Below are positions 58,726 through 64,000 of a stretch of 64,000 nucleotides of DNA, one piece after another. How positions within the stretch are numbered: position 1 is the first letter of the stretch; every line of letters begins with the position of its first letter. The notes under the pieces were generated by a model that saw nothing but the letters and a program-made list of their open reading frames with translations, was not told the origin of the DNA and searched no databases. Source of the DNA: Agathobaculum desmolans ATCC 43058 (GTDB taxonomy: Bacteria > Bacillota > Clostridia > Oscillospirales > Butyricicoccaceae); NCBI RefSeq assembly GCF_000701665.1, contig NZ_JNJN01000005.1, positions 1 to 64,000 on the forward strand, given 5' to 3'. Position numbers and translations under genes: made by a program.

Positions 58726-58965
58726 ATGGATACGATGCGGTTTTCCGAGCTGCACTGCCGTGAGGTCATCAACCTGTGCGACGGGGCGCGGATGGGCGAG
58801 GTGTGCGATCTGGTGTTTGACCCTGTCTGCGGGCAGATCACTGCGCTGGTCGTACCCGGGCAGGGAGGCGTGTTCGGGTTGTTTTCGCGTGAGGATCGGG
58901 TGATCCCGTGGAACTGCATTGAAACGCTGGGGGAAGATTATATTCTGGTAAAAATTCGTCCCTGA
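58726..58965 (+). CDS. ylmC: YlmC/YmxH family sporulation protein (PRC-barrel)
   Basis: 79 residues. One PRC-barrel domain: RFSELHCREVINLCDGARMG, EVCDLVFDPVCGQITALVVP, EDRVIPWNCIETLGEDYILV. YlmC/YmxH proteins of this length are conserved in spore-formers, so this supports sporulation in the host. Molecular role unknown. Starts 4 bp after the deacetylase stop. Confidence 0.88.
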   Translation: MDTMRFSELHCREVINLCDGARMGEVCDLVFDPVCGQITALVVPGQGGVFGLFSREDRVIPWNCIETLGEDYILVKIRP

Positions 58966-59059
58966 ACGGAAAAAAAGGTAGCCAAGCCGCGGAAAATATG
59001 ATACACTGTTTTAAAGTCTAATATCGGACTAATAAGAGCGCGGAAGGCGGGGATGATTG

Positions 59060-59989
59060 GTGGAGAAAAAGAACAGAATGGGCTATTTTTTAACGGTGTT
59101 CGGCGGAACTTGCTGGGCGGTCTCGGGAGCGTGCGGACAGTTCCTGTTTGAAAACCGGGGATTGGATGCCAACTGGCTGGTCACGATGCGTCTGCTGCTG
59201 GCCGGGCTGCTGCTTTCGGGGTATTCCGTGGTGCGCTGGCGCGGCAAAGCGCTGGAGGTATTCCGCTCGTGGCGCAGCGTGGGCGCGCTGCTGGTGCTCG
59301 GCATGATGGGACTGGGGCTGTGTCAATATGCGTATTTCCGCTCGATTGAGCTGTCCAACGCGGCAACAGCGACCACGCTGCAATATACTGGCTTAGTGCT
59401 TGTGATGCTCTGGGTTGCAGTGACCGACCGGCGGCTGCCGCGGCGCAGCGAAGTGATCGCGGTGGCCTGCGCCATGGCCGGCGCGTATCTGCTTGCGACA
59501 CATGGTGATCCTTCGCAGTTGGTGCTGTCCACCACGGCGCTGTTTTGGTGCCTGGTCGGCGCGGCGGCGTTTGCCATATACAGCGTGCAGCCGCGCGGCA
59601 TTATTTTGCGTTACGGCACGCTGCCTGTCACCGGATTTGGCATGCTGATCGCCGGTCTGGTGCTGTGCGTGCTGTTCAAGCCGTGGCATCTGGTCGGTGA
59701 ATGGGACGGGGTGACGGTGGCCGGTTTGATTTTTATCGTCATTTTCGGTACGCTGCTGTCCTTCTGCTGTTATTTGGAGGGTGTGCGGCGCATCGGCGCT
59801 TCCAAGGGCAGCATACTGGCGGCGGTGGAACCGGTCGCTTCGGCGCTGCTCAGCGTATTCTGGCTGGGTGTGCCGCTCGGCACGATGGACTTTGCCGGTA
59901 TCGCGCTGATCGTAGCGGCAATGGTGCTGTTGGCCGGGGACGGAAGTGCCAAACCCGATCAAAGTGAAAAATCGTTGAAAAACCGGTAA
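59060..59989 (+). CDS. EamA (DMT) family transporter
   Basis: 309 residues with ten membrane segments in two EamA repeats (FGGTCWAVSGACGQFLFENR; LFWCLVGAAAFAIYSVQPRG), each ending with a conserved glutamate/proline helix (RRIGASKGSILAAVEPVASA). Exports or imports a small metabolite across the membrane; the substrate is unknown. Start GTG 59060, with TTG 59057 as a less likely alternative, after AAGGCGGGG. Confidence 0.9.
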   Translation: MEKKNRMGYFLTVFGGTCWAVSGACGQFLFENRGLDANWLVTMRLLLAGLLLSGYSVVRWRGKALEVFRSWRSVGALLVLGMMGLGLCQYAYFRSIELSNAATATTLQYTGLVLVMLWVAVTDRRLPRRSEVIAVACAMAGAYLLATHGDPSQLVLSTTALFWCLVGAAAFAIYSVQPRGIILRYGTLPVTGFGMLIAGLVLCVLFKPWHLVGEWDGVTVAGLIFIVIFGTLLSFCCYLEGVRRIGASKGSILAAVEPVASALLSVFWLGVPLGTMDFAGIALIVAAMVLLAGDGSAKPDQSEKSLKNR

Positions 59990-60005
59990 ATAAGTGAAAT
60001 AATCG

Positions 60006-60034
60006 TTGACATGGAACAAATTTAGGAATATAAT
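60006..60034 (+). promoter_or_regulatory. Consensus promoter of rpsB-tsf
   Basis: TTGACA (60006-60011), 17-bp spacer, TATAAT (60029-60034): both boxes perfect. The leader to rpsB is about 115 nt with GC-rich self-complementary stretches that may bind S2. Confidence 0.9.
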
Positions 60035-60149
60035 ATTAAAGCACGAATTCGCACATCCCGTGATGAAAGCGGCCGGTGACAGGCTGTAAGGCGTGTTGCC
60101 GCTGTCAGATGATCAGGGATGGAGGAAACAACCAAGGAGGAAATGTAAA

Positions 60150-60884
60150 ATGGCAGTAATCTCTATGAAGCAGCTGTTGGAGGCCGGCGTACACTTCGGC
60201 CACCAGACCCGCCGCTGGAACCCGAAGATGGCAACCTACATCTTCACTGAGCGCAATGGTATCTATATCATTGACCTGCAGAAGACCGTAAAGAAGCTCG
60301 AGGAGGCTTACTTCTTCGTACGCGATATGGCCGCTGCCGGTGAGTCCATCCTGTTCGTCGGCACCAAGAAGCAGGCGCAGGACGCGATCAAGGAAGAGGC
60401 AGAGCGCTGCGGTCAGTTCTTCGTGAACGCACGTTGGCTGGGCGGCATGCTGACCAACTTCAAGACCATGCGCACCCGTATTGCCCGTCTGAACCAGCTG
60501 CAGAAGATGCAGGCGGACGGCACGTTCGATCTGCTTCCGAAGAAGGAAGTTATCAAGCTTCAGCTCGAGATCGCCAAGCTCGAGAAGTACCTCGGCGGCG
60601 TAAAGGAAATGAAGAAGCTGCCGGGCGCACTGTTCGTGGTCGATTCCCGCAAGGAGAAGAACGCGATCGCAGAAGCTCGCAAGCTGGGTATCCCGATCGT
60701 TGCAATCGTTGACACCAACTGCGATCCGGACGAGATCGACTACGTGATCCCGGGTAACGATGACGCGATCCGCGCGATCAAGCTGATCTCCCAGACCATG
60801 GCAAATGCCGTTCTGGAAGGCAAGCAGGGCGAGCAGCTTGAGGTCGAGGCAAAGGCTGAGGAGACCGAGGCGAAGGCTGAGTAA
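60150..60884 (+). CDS. rpsB: 30S ribosomal protein S2
   Basis: 244 residues. [20 protein letters not shown] and [55 protein letters not shown], then an acidic lysine/glutamate tail. ATG 60150 follows AAGGAGGA; the longer frame from 60093 lacks one. First gene of rpsB-tsf. Confidence 0.98.
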   Translation: MAVISMKQLLEAGVHFGHQTRRWNPKMATYIFTERNGIYIIDLQKTVKKLEEAYFFVRDMAAAGESILFVGTKKQAQDAIKEEAERCGQFFVNARWLGGMLTNFKTMRTRIARLNQLQKMQADGTFDLLPKKEVIKLQLEIAKLEKYLGGVKEMKKLPGALFVVDSRKEKNAIAEARKLGIPIVAIVDTNCDPDEIDYVIPGNDDAIRAIKLISQTMANAVLEGKQGEQLEVEAKAEETEAKAE

Positions 60885-60921
60885 TTTCCCAACTGCATAG
60901 CTGTTCATAAATGAGTTGTTC

Positions 60922-60965
60922 GTAGGGCGCGACAACCCCGGCGCGCCGAGGTCGTCACGCCCTAC
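60922..60965. repeat. Palindromic intergenic repeat between rpsB and tsf
   Basis: GTAGGGCG ... CGCCCTAC with inner GACAACC/GGTCGT-like arms and a GGCGCGCC centre. About 44 bp. It looks like a dispersed palindromic (REP-like) repeat rather than a gene-specific terminator; no T run follows directly. Confidence 0.6.
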
Positions 60966-61001
60966 CTTTTGTTTGAAATTTGATATTTGGAGGAATATAA
61001 A

Positions 61002-61934
61002 ATGGCTTTTACCGCTGCTGACGTAAAGAAGCTCCGCGAAATGACCAATGTTGGCATGATGGACTGCAAGAAGGCGCTGACCGAGTCCGACGGCGATTTT
61101 GACAAGGCTGTTGAGCTGCTTCGTGAGAAGGGCCTTGCAAAGGCTGCGAAGAAGGCAGACCGCATCGCGGCTGAGGGCGTTGTCTGCGCAACGGTTTGCG
61201 ATGACTGCGGCGTAGGTGCGATCATTGAAGTCAACTCGGAGACCGACTTTGTTGCAAAGAATGCTGATTTCCAGCAGTTCGTTTCCGATCTGGCAGGTGT
61301 TGTAATGAAAGAAGCACCGGCAGACGTGGAAGCGCTTAAGACCTGCAAGATGGGTGACTTGACCGTTCAGGAAGCACTGCAGGAGAAGGTTCTTACCATC
61401 GGCGAGAATATCCAGATCCGTCGTTTCGAGCGTTTTGATGATTCCACTGTCAATGTGGCCTACAACCACATGGGCGGCGTGATCGGTGTGCTGGTTGGTC
61501 TGGAAGTTTCCGACAGCCTGAAGGGCAATGCGGCCGTTCTGGAGTTGGGCAAGGATATCGGTATGCAGGCTGCTGCTATGAATCCGTCCTTCCTTGACAA
61601 GTCGGATGTAGACGAAGCGACGCTGGCCAAGGAGAAGGAGATCCTTCTGGTGCAGGCGCTGGAAGAGAACAAGACTGCTGCGAAGCCGAAGCCGGAGCAG
61701 ATCATCCACAAGATGGTAGAGGGCCGTATCGGCAAGTACTACGAGGAAAACTGCCTCTTGCAGCAGGCTTTCGTTAAGGAAAACAAGGTTTCTGTGGAGC
61801 AGCACATTGCGGCTGTTGCGAAGGAACTGGGCGGCGAGATCAAGCTGACCAAGTGCGTACGCTTTGAAAAGGGCGAAGGCATTGAGAAGAAGCAGGACGA
61901 TTTTGCGGCTGAAGTTGCGTCGATGACCAAGTAA
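61002..61934 (+). CDS. tsf: Elongation factor Ts
   Basis: 310 residues. UBA-like start AADVKKLREMTNVGMMDCKK; catalytic core VCATVCDDCGVGAIIEVNSE then TDFVAKN, typical TDFVA motif that exchanges nucleotide on EF-Tu. ATG 61002 follows TGGAGGAA. Closed by a strong terminator; pyrH and frr, often next, are absent. Confidence 0.98.
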   Translation: MAFTAADVKKLREMTNVGMMDCKKALTESDGDFDKAVELLREKGLAKAAKKADRIAAEGVVCATVCDDCGVGAIIEVNSETDFVAKNADFQQFVSDLAGVVMKEAPADVEALKTCKMGDLTVQEALQEKVLTIGENIQIRRFERFDDSTVNVAYNHMGGVIGVLVGLEVSDSLKGNAAVLELGKDIGMQAAAMNPSFLDKSDVDEATLAKEKEILLVQALEENKTAAKPKPEQIIHKMVEGRIGKYYEENCLLQQAFVKENKVSVEQHIAAVAKELGGEIKLTKCVRFEKGEGIEKKQDDFAAEVASMTK

Positions 61935-61998
61935 GCATCGCAACTGTAATTCCTAACTGAAAAACGCACCAATTCACCCATATAAAATGAGCAGAAAA

Positions 61999-62040
61999 GG
62001 CTCGGAGAGTAACGTGATGTTACCCTCCGGGTCTTTTTTT
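61999..62040 (+). terminator. Terminator after tsf
   Basis: GGCTCGGAGAGTAAC-GTGAT-GTTACCCTCCGGGTC (a few mismatches/GU pairs) followed by TTTTTTT. Marks the end of the core block. Confidence 0.88.
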
Positions 62041-62099
62041 GTCCTTGTGGGAAGGACAGATAAGATGGGTGAAAGCAAAATTGCTATGAGGTAAATCAT

Positions 62100-62492
62100 A
62101 TGACACCAAAAGAACGTATCACATCGCTTATCGTATCTATGGGCTACACGGTTTCTGCCTGTTCACAAAAAACAGACTTGATAACCATACTGTTTTATCG
62201 CTCAGATCACATCTATCAACTGGAATGCTTCACTGGAGACTGGGATCGTATTTGGTTATGGGGAGCAGCACACGATGATGACTGGGATCATTCTGAAGCC
62301 GGAAGATCGGTAGGCATCCTTTTGCCGCTTAAAATGCACTCATTGGATCGTGCATCTGATGCTGATTTGCAAAGACATCTTTCTGAGGCGATATCAAAAT
62401 GTGATGCTGCCCAAATTGAGCATAATTTGATTCGTGCGAACACGAGTACAGTGTTAAACATACTGCGACGCAAAGAACAGACGTTCCTTTGA
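62100..62492 (+). CDS. Hypothetical accessory protein
   Basis: 130 residues. ATG 62100 follows TGAGG. Soluble; aromatic, tryptophan-rich middle (HIYQLECFTGDWDRIWLWGA) and helical C-terminus. No known motif. Codon use is more AT-rich than in the core genes. It is the first gene of an island after the tsf terminator. Confidence 0.6.
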   Translation: MTPKERITSLIVSMGYTVSACSQKTDLITILFYRSDHIYQLECFTGDWDRIWLWGAAHDDDWDHSEAGRSVGILLPLKMHSLDRASDADLQRHLSEAISKCDAAQIEHNLIRANTSTVLNILRRKEQTFL

Positions 62493-62506
62493 TGAGGAGT
62501 TTAATT

Positions 62507-62866
62507 ATGATGCAAAAACCAATTATATATTACGACAATATGATGTCTCCGACCTATATTCGGTTAGTATCTGACCGGTTAAATCTGGATCACATTGTTT
62601 ATACAGAGGCTAATGAACAACCGATAAGGTATTCCGATATATGCAGGCTGGCAGAGGCAAAGATTTTTGATAAGATATTGGTCTGCGCTTGCAAAGCCAG
62701 TCGTTCTTGTAATTCCCTGTATCTCCGGCATCCCAGAGGGAGCGTGCCGATTGGCGAGGAAATCTGTTATCTGAACGATGATTGGATCAATGTGTTCGAT
62801 GTTGTTTTAGTTGATTCGAAAAACGATACGAAAGCGAAAATTGGAGAGATGGCAGGCTCTGAATAA
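62507..62866 (+). CDS. Hypothetical accessory protein
   Basis: 119 residues from ATG 62507 with GAGGAG upstream. Cysteine-containing middle (KIFDKILVCACKASRSCNSL) and GSVPIGEEICYLND. No motif recognised. Lies 14 bp after the previous gene, so likely one transcript. Confidence 0.6.
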   Translation: MMQKPIIYYDNMMSPTYIRLVSDRLNLDHIVYTEANEQPIRYSDICRLAEAKIFDKILVCACKASRSCNSLYLRHPRGSVPIGEEICYLNDDWINVFDVVLVDSKNDTKAKIGEMAGSE

Positions 62867-63119
62867 CAGCAGATACCCTGAGAGAATCATTAGACTTCTG
62901 CGGCTCCGCATGATGCTGAATGGGAACGACACGCATCTCGATGATTACTTCCAGTCCTTGAGTCCGTCTCACGTCTTTTTATGGGTCTTGGAACAGCATG
63001 GTTTGATTATTGGTTGGGACCACCAGATCAAGGACTGGATCAAGGACATCTACGGTATTGATCTTGATGAGATTGCAGAACAGTCCCAGACGAAGATTGT
63101 GACCTCAAAAGCATTTTAG
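62811..63119 (+). CDS. Hypothetical accessory protein, start uncertain
   Basis: 102 codons counted from a TTG at 62811 that overlaps the previous gene by 56 bp; an internal ATG at 62910 would give a shorter protein. The conserved-looking part is LRMMLNGNDTHLDDYFQSLS then PSHVFLWVLEQHGLIIGWDH and WIKDIYGIDLDEIAEQ, a helical acidic domain. I infer an element-linked family of unknown function. The lack of a clear start suggests that the 5' end may be damaged. Confidence 0.5.
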   Translation: MIRKTIRKRKLERWQALNNSRYPERIIRLLRLRMMLNGNDTHLDDYFQSLSPSHVFLWVLEQHGLIIGWDHQIKDWIKDIYGIDLDEIAEQSQTKIVTSKAF

Positions 63120-63170
63120 TCACATTCCGGTCGCATTTCCGATATTATTCTTCCGAAATGCCTCGCTGGA

Positions 63171-63338
63171 CTTCTATCAAAAGTGATGGAAACTCTATTG
63201 AAATGGGGGATGAACTTCATCAGAATGAGGGAAATCCATATTGAAAACGGTGAGAACTCTATCAAAATGGGGGAAAGCTGCATTGAAATGTGGCAGACCT
63301 GCAATGGAATGTGGGAAAAGCGCAGGCAAATGAGGAAA
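63171..63338. repeat. 21-bp minisatellite, eight units
   Basis: Eight diverged tandem units of 21 bp starting at 63171, 63192, 63213, 63234, 63255, 63276, 63297 and 63318. Most fit a pattern near aaCT-x-xATy-x-AAATG-x-GGGaA; the best examples are 63255-63275 and 63276-63296. In one plus-strand frame each unit reads as a heptad such as NSIKMGE or SCIEMWQ. The frame may start at GTG 63183 and stop at 63398, overlapping the next gene; coding status is uncertain. Confidence 0.75.
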
Positions 63339-63354
63339 TGTGAGGTTCATAGCT

Positions 63355-63588
63355 ATGACAGCAGAAGAACTGCTGAGAAAATATCAGAAAGTGTATAGAG
63401 AGATTGTCTTCCCGGATGACGATATCAATGTGCTGCGAGAAATTTGGCGCAATCCGGCTGGATGGATGTACTCCTTCGACGGTATTCAGTGGGAGACTGC
63501 TCCCATGGATATCGCCAAGATCGACTACACCCATGCTTTGTTCCGGAAAGCCACATTTCAGAAAAGGGAATGGAGGGATTTTAAGTGA
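63355..63588 (+). CDS. Hypothetical accessory protein
   Basis: 77 residues from ATG 63355 (GAGG nine bases upstream). Charged helical N-terminus (TAEELLRKYQKVYREIVFPD) then WRNPAGWMYSFDGIQWETAP and ATFQKREW. No known motif. The next frame overlaps its stop, suggesting an operon. Confidence 0.5.
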   Translation: MTAEELLRKYQKVYREIVFPDDDINVLREIWRNPAGWMYSFDGIQWETAPMDIAKIDYTHALFRKATFQKREWRDFK

Positions 63589-63767
63589 ACCTGTATGGCA
63601 TGACAAAGAAGAAAATCATCCATGTGATCGCAGATAACAGCCGAAATGGATGCAACGGATACTGGTACGCTGCCTGCGGCAAGTGGATCATGCCTGCCGA
63701 TGTTACAGAGGCTATGCCGGAAAATGGACGGATGTGTCTGCAATGCCAGAAAAAGTGTCTCAACTGA
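63585..63767 (+). CDS. Small hypothetical protein with cysteine pairs
   Basis: 60 residues from GTG 63585 overlapping the previous stop, with GGAGGG upstream; ATG 63600 is an alternative. Contains NGCNGYWYAACGKWIMPADV and CLQCQKKC, so three or four cysteines that could bind zinc. Not recognised. Confidence 0.5.
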   Translation: MNLYGMTKKKIIHVIADNSRNGCNGYWYAACGKWIMPADVTEAMPENGRMCLQCQKKCLN

Positions 63768-63798
63768 TGTTCCTCATTTGACGCCGCTCCTGAAAAAA

Positions 63799-63947
63799 TT
63801 GAGAGTAGGGAAGTGGAAAGTTGAGAGTAGCTTTTCAAACTCTGCAATAATGTTATGCTTTTCGTAATATTCCGGTTGATCCATGATATTTTATCTGCAT
63901 TTTGAGCACTGTCCATGGAAGAGCCGGTTGAGAGTACCTTGAGAGTT
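63799..63947. repeat. TTGAGAGT direct repeats at the window end
   Basis: TTGAGAGTA at 63799, 63821 and 63928, and TTGAGAGTT at 63939. The stretch from 63768 to 64000 is AT-rich and has no supportable gene. The repeats could be binding sites for a replication or excision protein of the accessory region. Confidence 0.5.
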
Positions 63948-64000
63948 CATTTCAGTGCCATGCCAAGTGTGAAGAAGGCGGTTGAGCCGATGAACAGGAC

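Overview
The window looks like the chromosome of a spore-forming Clostridia bacterium, probably an Oscillospirales gut anaerobe (Butyricicoccus/Agathobaculum-like; the genus is a guess). Grounds: Gram-positive ribosome-binding sites, a Bacillus-type SOS box, an isoleucine-type T-box leader, sporulation markers (CwlD-like amidase, YlmC/YmxH), the Firmicute rpoBC-L7Ae-rpsL-rpsG-fusA-tuf order and NfnAB ferredoxin/NADPH enzymes. No 16S rRNA or other species marker is present.

Layout. 1-3.6 kb: sugar/polyol uptake locus (partial Gfo/Idh/MocA dehydrogenase, sodium:solute symporter, LacI-type regulator), with two copies of one 16-bp palindrome in front of the two catabolic genes. 3.6-5.7 kb: SOS-controlled YolD + Y-family polymerase operon. 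5.9-13.7 kb: tyrosine phosphatase, DegV, isochorismatase-like hydrolase, CwlD-like amidase, RadA, an export adaptor + FtsX permease pair without an ATPase, and PyrB carrying a PyrI-like zinc tail. 13.8-16.4 kb (minus): NfnAB and a small SH3 protein. 16.5-18.9 kb: polar amino-acid ABC importer. 19.2-31.9 kb: RNA polymerase and translation genes. 32-39.3 kb: RecD2 helicase, MreB, a SHOCT-domain protein, TadA, sodium:neurotransmitter symporter and tRNA-Leu(CAA).

39.5-49.9 kb is a decayed integrative element next to tRNA-Leu. It has two unknown element genes, two tandem ArdA-like genes, a chimeric ORF marking an internal deletion that removed any conjugation module, a recombinase-domain protein, one intact large serine recombinase, and a cargo block: metallophosphoesterase, DUF1016 N-terminal domain, a second low-molecular-weight tyrosine phosphatase and a KilA-N protein. 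The cargo phosphatase lies out of frame inside the 3' part of the DUF1016 reading frame.

49.9-60 kb returns to core genes: T-box-controlled BrnQ, two small uncharacterised proteins, an SGNH hydrolase-Bcp-YaaA cluster, threonine ammonia-lyase, a DivIVA-like protein, an orphan class I fumarase beta subunit, polysaccharide deacetylase, YlmC and an EamA transporter. 60-62 kb is rpsB-tsf. After the tsf terminator, 62.1-64 kb is a second, AT-richer accessory region with small unknown genes, a 21-bp minisatellite and TTGAGAGT repeats, running off the window end.

The candidates I rate highest are the cargo block with its nested phosphatase, the chimeric ORF at the deletion junction, the PyrB zinc-tail fusion, and the paired operators around the LacI regulator. 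All functional assignments are by reading motifs; no database search was run.
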